Source: Candidatus Poseidoniaceae archaeon
Lineage (GTDB): Archaea > Thermoplasmatota > Poseidoniia > Poseidoniales > Poseidoniaceae
Assembly (NCBI GenBank): GCA_022425185.1
Contig: JAKMFY010000141.1
Coordinates: 1 to 5,693, forward strand
Length of the DNA: 5,693 nucleotides
Direction: 5' to 3'
The notes under the pieces were generated by a model that ran no database searches, was not told the origin of the DNA, and worked only from the letters and a program-made list of their open reading frames with translations. Position 1 is the first letter of the stretch; every line of letters begins with the position of its first letter. Below are positions 1-5,498 of the stretch, piece by piece. The translations under genes and the position numbers were made by a program.

Positions 1-1
1 C

Positions 2-217
2 CTTGCTCCTATGCCTTTCAAAAATGGAAAAACCATCATCGGGAAACTCGTCGACGACGATTCAGTGGAAATAGAGCTTCTTTTCCAATCTGAAGCAAAC
101 GACTCCGTGACCGATTTCCAGATAAACCATGTAGTTGAAATTGAAGCTCAAATCTCAAACTGGAACATAGGCAGGAAGCGTGCTATTTTTTCTGTACACT
201 CGTATGAATACAAGTGA
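2..217 (+). CDS. Hypothetical protein, C-terminal part (5' end outside the window)
   Basis: I do not recognise this protein. The frame is open to the left edge (codons for L-A-P precede the first ATG at 11) and ends at TGA 215-217. There is no Shine-Dalgarno before the ATG at 11, so this is most likely the last 71 residues of a longer gene, although a 68-residue protein from ATG 11 cannot be excluded. The visible part alternates hydrophobic and polar residues (TIIGKLV, VEIELLF, HVVEIEAQI, RAIFSVH), as in a mostly beta-strand domain; a small beta-barrel or OB-like fold is possible, but this is only a guess from the pattern. There is no cysteine, signal peptide or membrane segment. Its stop codon directly abuts that of the convergent acyl-CoA dehydrogenase. 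Confidence 0.55.
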   Translation, partial: LAPMPFKNGKTIIGKLVDDDSVEIELLFQSEANDSVTDFQINHVVEIEAQISNWNIGRKRAIFSVHSYEYK

Positions 218-220
218 TCA
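197..220. repeat. Imperfect inverted repeat over the convergent stop codons
   Basis: Positions 197-216 can fold as CACT-c-GTA / TGAA loop / TAC-a-AGTG, seven base pairs with one C/A mismatch. The following TGATCA (215-220) is a perfect 6-bp palindrome made of the two opposed stop codons. The hairpin lies within the last codons and stop of the left-hand gene and at the end of the acyl-CoA dehydrogenase gene. It could help end transcription in both directions, but no T-run follows it on either strand, so a terminator role is inference. Confidence 0.3.
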
Positions 221-1408
221 TAGTAGACTTCGTGCAATTACAATACGCTGGACTTCTTGAGTTCCTTCGTAAATCTGGGTGATTTTAGCATCGCGGAAAA
301 ACCGTTCTACAGGGAATTCTTTGGTATATCCGTATCCGCCATGAATTTGTATTGCTCGTTCTGAGACCCACATTGCAGTATCTCCTGCATACAATTTTGC
401 CATGCTTGCTTCTTTGGAATGACGTGGACCACCATGCTCGTAATGTTGTTGTTTGGACCATGAGGCTTTGTAGACGAGATGACGGGATGCTTCAATTTTG
501 GTGGCCATATCTGCAAGATAGCCCATAATCATCTGATGATGTGCGATTGGTTTACCAAAAGCCTCTCGCTCATGAGCATAGCGTAACGATGCTTCGTAGG
601 CTCCTTGAGCAATTCCAAGAGCCTGTGCAGCAATACCAATTCGTGAGTTATCCAATGCATTCATTGCGATTGGGAATCCGTTTCCGGCTCCCTTCAAGAT
701 ATTCTCAACGGGAACTTTACAGTTTTCAAGAACGAGCGTACAGGTGTCAGATGAGCGAATTCCGAGTTTATCTTCCTTCTTTCCAACACTGAATCCTTCG
801 AAAGAGGAGTCAACAATAAATGCAGTTGTGCCACCGTGTTTCTTGACACCATAATCAGGGTGATCCACATCTTTTGCGAAGAGAACGATGATTTTTGCTT
901 GCGCCCCATTCGTGACCCACATCTTCTCACCGTTCAGGATGTAATGTGTTCCATCGTCAGAAAGTTTTGCTTTACAAGTCATTGCTGCAGCATCAGTACC
1001 AGCTCCTGCTTCTGAGAGTGAGTATGCGCCAACATCGCCTGCTGCAAGCCTTTTCAGATAAGTTTCTTTTTGATATTCATCGCCATGTAGTGCTATCGTT
1101 TTCGCACACAAGCCTACGTGAACACAATACATTACAGAGAATGAAGGATCAACTCTTGCAAGTTCTTCAACAATGATTGATTCAGAGATATCATCGACGG
1201 GAGAGCCGCCGTATGCTTCTGGAATTGTAACACCTTGGAGGCCGTATTCGATGAATTGAGACCACTCTTCCGAAGGGGGAATTTGATTTTTATCTCGGTG
1301 TTCGATAGTTGGAGCTAAAACCGATTCGGCAAAGTCCCGAACCATTTCTCGAATCATGTCTTGTTCGTCTGTAGATTTGTAATCCAAACTCTCACCAATC
1401 CAACGCAA
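218..1408 (-). CDS. Acyl-CoA dehydrogenase, short/medium-chain type
   Basis: A full-length (396 aa) FAD-dependent acyl-CoA dehydrogenase. The family forms the alpha,beta double bond of an acyl-CoA, the first step of beta-oxidation or of branched-chain amino acid breakdown, and passes electrons to ETF in the cytoplasm. Visible signatures are LSEAGAGTDA (131-140) and WVTNG (164-168) of the FAD/substrate middle domain, REAFGKPI (281-288), QIHGGYGY (354-361), and QIYEGTQEVQR (378-388) carrying the catalytic base Glu381. Glutamate there, and LDNSRIGIA (252-260) without the alternative glutamate, is the pattern of short/medium-chain enzymes rather than isovaleryl or long-chain ones. The exact substrate cannot be read. 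The start is TTG at 1406-1408: the nearby ATG (1414-1416) is out of frame and the first in-frame Met is residue 18, inside the conserved helix. The Shine-Dalgarno is weak (AGAGAG). An in-frame ATT at 1424-1426 behind GGTGAT is an unlikely alternative. No ETF or other beta-oxidation gene is in the window. Confidence 0.95.
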   Translation of the reverse strand: MRWIGESLDYKSTDEQDMIREMVRDFAESVLAPTIEHRDKNQIPPSEEWSQFIEYGLQGVTIPEAYGGSPVDDISESIIVEELARVDPSFSVMYCVHVGLCAKTIALHGDEYQKETYLKRLAAGDVGAYSLSEAGAGTDAAAMTCKAKLSDDGTHYILNGEKMWVTNGAQAKIIVLFAKDVDHPDYGVKKHGGTTAFIVDSSFEGFSVGKKEDKLGIRSSDTCTLVLENCKVPVENILKGAGNGFPIAMNALDNSRIGIAAQALGIAQGAYEASLRYAHEREAFGKPIAHHQMIMGYLADMATKIEASRHLVYKASWSKQQHYEHGGPRHSKEASMAKLYAGDTAMWVSERAIQIHGGYGYTKEFPVERFFRDAKITQIYEGTQEVQRIVIARSLL

Positions 1409-1506
1409 GGGCGCATCTCTCTTAATGAATGTGTAATCACCGTGTCACATCAGTAATAGCGATGATTCAAATAGGAGTTGAAAGAGCCGCGAGTAGGTGA
1501 CATGAC
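1409..1506. promoter_or_regulatory. Divergent intergenic region between the acyl-CoA dehydrogenase and GcvH-like genes
   Basis: These 98 bp must hold the promoters for both outward-facing genes. On the plus strand, TTCAAATAGG (1466-1475) resembles an archaeal TATA box about 38 bp before the GcvH-like start codon. The minus-strand promoter is less clear, with only weak A/T-rich stretches. A spaced hexamer inverted repeat, TGTCAC (1443-1448) and GTGACA (1497-1502), flanks the region but is short enough to be chance. Whether the two genes are co-regulated is not shown. Confidence 0.45.
1495..1500 (+). promoter_or_regulatory. Shine-Dalgarno AGGTGA fixing a TTG start
   Basis: AGGTGA is a perfect six-base match to the usual archaeal 16S rRNA 3' tail complement (GGAGGTGAT). 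It ends six bases before the TTG at 1507, an ideal distance. The ATG at 1502 lies only one base after it, and that ATG and the one at 1511 share another frame that stops after a few codons. The site therefore supports TTG as the true start of the GcvH-like gene. Confidence 0.75.
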
Positions 1507-1911
1507 TTGGATGAAGAAGTCGTTGAATTTAATATAGCCCACAATCGTAAATATTCGATTGACCATTTATGGTACCAAGAAAAAGATGATGAGAAGATCA
1601 TGGTCGGTATTAGCGAGTTTCTCGGTGTAGAAATCGGCGAAGTACTCCGCGTGATACTTCCGCAAGCCGAAACCGTCGTTGATGAAGGACAAGATATGTT
1701 CTCGTTGTGGACTGGAGAAGAAAAAATTGCCTTCAGCGCTCCTTTCTCAGGAACAATTACTGAAGTGAACGGAGAGGTTGAAATCAACCCAGATCTCGTC
1801 AATGAATCCGCATATGACCTAGGGTGGATTCTTGTCCTACAACCATTCCAATTGGACATGGAGAACCTACTCGAACCTGATGAATACGTCGAGTATCTCT
1901 CTGAGATTTGA
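1507..1911 (+). CDS. GcvH-family (glycine cleavage H protein-like) protein lacking the usual lipoyl lysine
   Basis: The full 134 residues follow the H-protein layout: KYSIDHLW (15-22), VGISEF (33-38), LPQAETVVDEG (51-61), APFSG (78-82), NPDLVNE (94-100), GWILVL (106-111) and an acidic C-terminal helix with EYVEYL. In the glycine cleavage system, H protein shuttles the aminomethyl group on a lipoyl-lysine set in an ESVKA-type hairpin tip. Aligned without gaps between the conserved EG and AP-SG, that position here is Glu71 in WTGEEKIAF; the only nearby lysine is Lys73. Classical lipoylation is therefore doubtful, and the gene should not be taken as a working gcvH from homology alone. The start is TTG, set by the AGGTGA site. 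It leads a plus-strand cluster, 16 bp before hpt. No gcvT, gcvP or lipoate ligase/synthase gene is in view. A regulatory or structural role, or lipoylation at Lys73, are open possibilities. Confidence 0.85.
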   Translation: MDEEVVEFNIAHNRKYSIDHLWYQEKDDEKIMVGISEFLGVEIGEVLRVILPQAETVVDEGQDMFSLWTGEEKIAFSAPFSGTITEVNGEVEINPDLVNESAYDLGWILVLQPFQLDMENLLEPDEYVEYLSEI

Positions 1912-1927
1912 GTACAGACGTGGAATC

Positions 1928-2509
1928 ATGCTCGATGCTATCCAACGCCTATCAGCCTCACTCAAGGAGGCTCCTGTTGTTTGGAAAGGTGACTATCCTT
2001 ACTTTATTCATCCACTTACCGATGGAGTACCTCGACTAGAAGCAGATGTATTCCAGGCAGTTATCGACCTTGTCTTTGACTCAGTTGATTGGAGTAAAAT
2101 CGACTTACTACTTGGTATTGAAGCCATGGGCTTACCGCTCACTTCTTCTCTTTCTTTACGAACTGGATTACCACAAGTGGTTGCCCGAAAGCGTTCGTAT
2201 GGACTCGATGGAGAAATTGTAATCGATCAAAACACTGGCTACTCCAAAGGGAGTATGTATCTTAACGATATAAACCCAGGCGAATCAATTGCGATTGTCG
2301 ATGATGTACTTTCGACCGGAGGTACACTAGATGCAGTCATAAAGGGCGTTGAGAAAGCGGGCGCAAGCGTCACAACAATTGTGGCTGTTGTCGAAAAGGG
2401 TCCTGGTCTTGAAATGCTCAAAAGAAAATATCCAACTATCGACATATCTTCCATTGTACGTTTAACAATGGATGGTGCAGAGATAGTTCTTCTTGATGAG
2501 GTGGTATAA
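1928..2509 (+). CDS. hpt: Archaeal hypoxanthine/guanine phosphoribosyltransferase
   Basis: A 193-aa purine salvage enzyme of the archaeal HPRT subfamily, which is related to adenine phosphoribosyltransferase. It joins hypoxanthine (and usually guanine) to PRPP to give IMP or GMP in the cytoplasm. Family features in order are GDYPYFIHPLTDGVP (21-35), GIEAMGLPL (63-71), VARKRSYGLDGE (85-96), TGYSKGSMYLN (103-113), and the PRPP-binding loop IAIVDDVLSTGGT (121-133) with its paired acidic residues. EKGPG (156-160) follows in the usual place. ATG 1928 is chosen because the family begins with this kind of short helix followed by APVV-GDY. A longer frame back to 1832 would only overlap the preceding gene and add residues without family likeness. 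The Shine-Dalgarno is weak. The gene sits 16 bp after the GcvH-like gene, and its TAA shares a base with the dph2 ATG, which suggests one mRNA with coupled translation. The exact base preference cannot be proven from sequence. Confidence 0.93.
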   Translation: MLDAIQRLSASLKEAPVVWKGDYPYFIHPLTDGVPRLEADVFQAVIDLVFDSVDWSKIDLLLGIEAMGLPLTSSLSLRTGLPQVVARKRSYGLDGEIVIDQNTGYSKGSMYLNDINPGESIAIVDDVLSTGGTLDAVIKGVEKAGASVTTIVAVVEKGPGLEMLKRKYPTIDISSIVRLTMDGAEIVLLDEVV

Positions 2510-3618
2510 TGGACTTAGACAGACACGATTTCAAACTCGACGAATTAATTGGACGTATCCAGGAAAATGATCATCGCCTTGTAGCCTTGCAAGTTCCAGA
2601 AGGATTGAAAATGCAAGCATTGGAAATGATGGATGAAATCGAAACTGCTTCAAGTGCAAAAGTCGTACTTGCTGCCGATCCTTGTTACGGTGCCTGCGAT
2701 CTTGTTCATGATAAAATGCAGATGATGGGTGTGGAATTAGTCGCTCATATGGGACACTCTCAGATGAATATTGAATCTGGTATGCCAACTCAATTTATTG
2801 ATGTCACATACGACGGAGATCCAGACTTAGCTCCAGTCATTCCAATGCTAAACAAGCATCTTGCCATTGCCAAAGGCAGAATGGAAAATCAAAATGTTGA
2901 GACTGACCTTTCTGAAGAAGAAGCTCAAGAGCGATTTATGGACGCTGTTGGAAGAATGACTCCGCTCAAAGATACTAAACTGGGGCTTGTCGGAAGTATC
3001 CAGCACCTTCACCTTTTACCTGATTTTCATGACCGTCTCGAAAAAGCTGGATACGATGTGACAATACCAATGGGTGGAGCACGTTTGACATTCCCAGGTC
3101 AAGTTCTTGGCTGCAATTATTCTGGTGATGATGATACGATTGGGCATTATCTCTTCCTCGGAAGCGGAGATTTCCATCCAATTGGTCTCGTTTTGCATAC
3201 AGGAAAACCACTTGCTATGCTCGATCCTTACTCAGGCGATGCAATCGAAATGTCCTTTGAACGCATTGAACGCATTCTCCGGCAACGCTCTGGACTTATC
3301 ATGTCATCAATGGATGCAAATCGGTTTGGAATCTTGATTGGAGAAAAACCTGGTCAAATGCGTAGAACACTTGCCCTTCGAATGAAAAGACTACTCGAAA
3401 AACATGGGAAGAAAGGATATCTTCTCGCCCTCGAACACGTTGGCCCTGAACTCATTGACTTTTACCCCGTAGATGCATTTGTGAACACAGCTTGCCCTCG
3501 AATTGCTATCGATGATGCCGTCAAATATGCAAAACCACTGATTACCCCATACGAACTCGAAGTAGCCCTTGGTGAGAAGAAATGGGAAATGGGATATCAA
3601 TTCGATGAGATACCCTGA
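2509..3618 (+). CDS. dph2: Dph2, diphthamide biosynthesis 3-amino-3-carboxypropyl transferase
   Basis: Archaeal Dph2 (369 aa) is a non-canonical radical-SAM enzyme. As a homodimer with a [4Fe-4S] cluster it transfers the 3-amino-3-carboxypropyl group of SAM to a histidine of elongation factor 2, the first step of diphthamide synthesis. The three cluster cysteines are visible: Cys59 in DPCYGACD (57-64), Cys202 in GQVLGC (197-202) and Cys329 in VNTACPRIAIDDA (325-337). From memory, the Pyrococcus horikoshii cysteines are 59, 163 and 287. On that basis the first-to-second spacing here is about 39 residues longer, while second-to-third is nearly the same. The extra length probably lies in the acidic, charged stretch around residues 120-155. 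The ATG overlaps the hpt stop (TAATG), implying translational coupling. No later diphthamide gene (dph5, dph6) is in the window. Confidence 0.95.
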   Translation: MDLDRHDFKLDELIGRIQENDHRLVALQVPEGLKMQALEMMDEIETASSAKVVLAADPCYGACDLVHDKMQMMGVELVAHMGHSQMNIESGMPTQFIDVTYDGDPDLAPVIPMLNKHLAIAKGRMENQNVETDLSEEEAQERFMDAVGRMTPLKDTKLGLVGSIQHLHLLPDFHDRLEKAGYDVTIPMGGARLTFPGQVLGCNYSGDDDTIGHYLFLGSGDFHPIGLVLHTGKPLAMLDPYSGDAIEMSFERIERILRQRSGLIMSSMDANRFGILIGEKPGQMRRTLALRMKRLLEKHGKKGYLLALEHVGPELIDFYPVDAFVNTACPRIAIDDAVKYAKPLITPYELEVALGEKKWEMGYQFDEIP

Positions 3619-3660
3619 GACTCTACTTTTCATTCGGATTGAGTACGAGTGTTCAAGAAC

Positions 3661-3681
3661 GGTTGGCGACAAGAGCCAACC
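3661..3681 (+). repeat. Perfect 7-bp inverted repeat just upstream of the cdc6 ATG
   Basis: GGTTGGC (3661-3667) and GCCAACC (3675-3681) are exact reverse complements separated by GACAAGA. The repeat ends three bases before the ATG at 3685. If cdc6 starts at that ATG, this is a leader hairpin or a protein-binding operator. If it starts at GTG 3649, the repeat falls inside codons 5-11. It has no following T-run, so it is not an obvious terminator for dph2. Confidence 0.5.
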
Positions 3682-3684
3682 AGC

Positions 3685-4869
3685 ATGAGCGATTATCTCG
3701 ATAGAATTGGTTCTGGTTTTATCCTTCTAGACCCTGGTCCATTGGATTTTGATTTCATACCAGAAGCCATGGTTGGTCGCGAAGATATTCAAGGTAATCT
3801 CGCTGCAAAATTTCATTCGATAGCTCATCCGAACAGCAGTGCAAACGTTGTCATAACAGGTCCTGTTGGTAGCGGGAAGACGTTGCTTGCGAGGACTTTT
3901 TGTCGTGATATTGAACGCCACCTTAGAAATAAACGCCAGATTCGAAGTGTCCACATCAATTGCAGGAATGCAACCACAAATGTTCGAGTTGCACAACGTA
4001 TTGTTCAGACCCTAGATGCAGGACACCCTGATAGAGGACTTTCAATGGGTGAGTTGTTGAACAGCCTTCGACGTCTGCTTCGATCAAATGATCGCCATTT
4101 GATTATTGTACTTGATGAGGTAGATCACCTTCTGCGAAAATCTGGGAATGACCTAATTTACCAACTTCTTCGTATTGACGAAGACCAAGAGGGTAGTGGC
4201 ACGATTTCTCTTATTCTAATTAGCCAAGAACAGGTTCTCGATGTGCTTGAAAATGCAGTCATTTCTCGTTTTGGCCACACAAATCATTTACCGATTCCAC
4301 CGTATGACTACGAGGGTTTGCTAGCGATTACTCGTCAGCGAGCAGAAGCTTCCCTGAATCCACAATCCTGGACAGAAGAAATTCTCAAACTCATTGCAAC
4401 CTCCGCAGCTCCTTCAGGAGATGCGCGTCAAGTCATCGAATTACTCAATGGTGCAGTCGAACATGCAGAATCTGACGGGAGGGAAATGCTTGAACCAGAG
4501 CATGTTCAAACACGGGCCAAATCCATACCTCAAGTTATGCCTGAAGATGTTCTTGATGAGTTAACTGGACACCCTATGCTGGTTCTTTTGGGAATTTGCC
4601 GACGCCTACGAAAAACTGAATTCATGACGAGCAAAGATGTTGAATCAATGTATGCGGTTGTTTGTGAAGAATATGAAGTAAAGCCTCGAAGCCACACAAC
4701 TGTTTGGAAATATCTCAAAATAATTGAAGAATTGAGTATTATTGATACACGCGTAGATACGGTTGGTGATGGTCGTGGGAGAACAACTCATATCTCGATG
4801 CCGCATGCTCTTCCGATGGATGTTGCTGGTAGAATTGAAGGCCGTGTTGTCAAAAAACTGAATCGGTGA
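3685..4869 (+). CDS. cdc6: Cdc6/Orc1-type replication initiator (AAA+ ATPase)
   Basis: This protein binds replication origins and loads the MCM helicase. Residue numbers count from the alternative GTG start at 3649 (406 aa); ATG 3685 is residue 13 and gives 394 aa. The AAA+ module shows VGRED (42-46), Walker A GPVGSGKT (71-78), RGLSMGEL (129-136), Walker B IIVLDEVDHL (152-161), sensor 1 LILISQ (188-193), a candidate arginine finger at ISRFG (205-209), IPPYDYEGL (216-224) and sensor 2 GDARQVIELL (257-266). A C-terminal winged helix (about 300-395) contains the RSHTTVWKYLKIIEELSII stretch. Sensor 1 has Gln193 where archaeal Orc1/Cdc6 proteins usually carry Asn. ATG is preferred over GTG because neither has a Shine-Dalgarno and the added 12 residues show no family likeness; this choice is uncertain. 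It follows dph2 by 66 bp (30 bp to the GTG). I saw no origin-like AT-rich repeat region nearby. Confidence 0.93.
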   Translation: MSDYLDRIGSGFILLDPGPLDFDFIPEAMVGREDIQGNLAAKFHSIAHPNSSANVVITGPVGSGKTLLARTFCRDIERHLRNKRQIRSVHINCRNATTNVRVAQRIVQTLDAGHPDRGLSMGELLNSLRRLLRSNDRHLIIVLDEVDHLLRKSGNDLIYQLLRIDEDQEGSGTISLILISQEQVLDVLENAVISRFGHTNHLPIPPYDYEGLLAITRQRAEASLNPQSWTEEILKLIATSAAPSGDARQVIELLNGAVEHAESDGREMLEPEHVQTRAKSIPQVMPEDVLDELTGHPMLVLLGICRRLRKTEFMTSKDVESMYAVVCEEYEVKPRSHTTVWKYLKIIEELSIIDTRVDTVGDGRGRTTHISMPHALPMDVAGRIEGRVVKKLNR

Positions 4870-4892
4870 TGATTGAATCCAATGCGGTGAGG

Positions 4893-4900
4893 CTAAATAG
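4893..4900 (+). promoter_or_regulatory. TATA-like box upstream of eS6
   Basis: CTAAATAG, within GGCTAAATAGGGG, lies in the 67-bp gap after cdc6, about 42 bp before the eS6 start. It resembles the TTCAAATAGGAG element found upstream of the GcvH-like gene. The spacing fits an archaeal TATA box with a short leader. It suggests eS6 and aIF2 gamma may have their own promoter rather than relying on cdc6 transcription. The call rests on sequence likeness only. Confidence 0.35.
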
Positions 4901-4923
4901 GGGTCGTTTGTCGCTAAGTTGCT

Positions 4924-4930
4924 AGAGGAA
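4924..4930 (+). promoter_or_regulatory. Shine-Dalgarno AGAGGAA for eS6
   Basis: The GAGG core (4925-4928) leaves eight bases before ATG 4937. This favours that ATG over the upstream in-frame TTG at 4919, which has no such site and would put the motif inside the coding sequence. Confidence 0.6.
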
Positions 4931-4936
4931 TGCTTT

Positions 4937-5458
4937 ATGGCAGAAGGAAACTCATTTGTTGCAGTGGTCAATGATACCACAACCAAGTTGACTCGAACCA
5001 CAACCAGTGGTAAGGAAAAGACGTACTCACCGTCATACAAGACGGTTATTTCTGGTACAAACCATGCTCAATTACTCGGAAAGAAGATCGGTGATGTAAT
5101 CGAAGGTGTCTTCGTCGGCGAAGGTGAATCACTTCTTACTGGCTACAAACTCGAAATTACCGGAGGCTCAGACAAAACTGGCACTCCAATGCGTCGTGAC
5201 CTCGAAGGCGGTTCCCGACAAGCAATTCTTGTCACCGCTTCAACCGGTTTCAAAGGACATTACCTCGTTTCAAAGACGAAGAAAGGGGAAAAGAAGCGTT
5301 TCCGATACAAGCCTGAAGGTATGCGAATGCGCAGAGTATTCCGTGGAAACACAATTACTCAAGACACACGCCAAATCAACCTGAAAGTTGTCGATGCAGG
5401 AAACATCGGACTTGACACATTGCTCGGTGCGGGCGAAGGTGCAGCACCTGCGGAGTGA
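4937..5458 (+). CDS. rps6e: Small-subunit ribosomal protein eS6 (S6e)
   Basis: A 173-aa protein of the 30S subunit, found in archaea and eukaryotes but not bacteria. Family landmarks are LLGKKIGD (46-53), GYKLEITGGSDKTGTPMR (69-86), KKGEKKRF (115-122), and FRGNTITQDTRQINLKVV (135-152), the archaeal counterpart of the basic VRGNTI segment. From memory, typical archaeal eS6 is about 125 residues. This one appears longer through a threonine-rich N-terminal stretch (14-40), a short insertion at 61-68, a basic insertion around 105-130 and a GAGEGAAPAE-type tail. ATG 4937 is set by the GAGG Shine-Dalgarno; a TTG at 4919 would add only six residues. The gene lies 40 bp before the aIF2 gamma gene, a pairing I recall from other archaeal genomes, so the two are probably co-transcribed. 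Confidence 0.93.
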   Translation: MAEGNSFVAVVNDTTTKLTRTTTSGKEKTYSPSYKTVISGTNHAQLLGKKIGDVIEGVFVGEGESLLTGYKLEITGGSDKTGTPMRRDLEGGSRQAILVTASTGFKGHYLVSKTKKGEKKRFRYKPEGMRMRRVFRGNTITQDTRQINLKVVDAGNIGLDTLLGAGEGAAPAE

Positions 5459-5483
5459 AACCCGAGAGGGTCATCGTTGAATA

Positions 5484-5490
5484 AGGAGGA
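5484..5490 (+). promoter_or_regulatory. Strong Shine-Dalgarno AGGAGGA for aIF2 gamma
   Basis: GGAGG (5485-5489) is followed nine bases later by ATG 5499. An ATG at 5491 directly abuts the site and is out of frame with the GTPase, so 5499 is the start. Confidence 0.75.
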
Positions 5491-5498
5491 ATGGAAGC

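Noticed and set aside
61..72. TTCAGTGGAAAT resembles part of a mini-ORB origin element (TTCCAGTGGAAA-like).
   Set aside because: It is a single imperfect copy inside a coding region, with no G-rich flank, no second copy, no AT-rich tract, and is far from cdc6.
186..191. Run of six T on the plus strand as a possible terminator.
   Set aside because: It lies inside the coding sequence, about 25 bases before the stop codon, with the hairpin downstream rather than upstream of it.
694..930. Minus-strand 78-aa frame within the acyl-CoA dehydrogenase gene.
   Set aside because: It is a shadow in another frame of a gene with full family conservation, with no independent support.
1467..1859. 130-aa open frame on the minus strand opposite the GcvH-like gene.
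   Set aside because: It is serine/threonine-rich without family likeness, and lies entirely over the divergent region and a well-supported gene.
1832..1927. N-terminal extension of hpt back to 1832.
   Set aside because: It would overlap the GcvH-like gene by about 80 bases, and the added 32 residues do not resemble the family, whose N-terminus matches ATG 1928.
4645..5040. 131-aa minus-strand frame spanning the cdc6-eS6 gap.
   Set aside because: It overlaps two clear genes in antisense, has no recognisable motif and looks like a chance frame.
5491..5493. ATG directly after the aIF2 gamma Shine-Dalgarno.
   Set aside because: It is out of frame with the GTPase and too close to the ribosome binding site; ATG 5499 has proper spacing.
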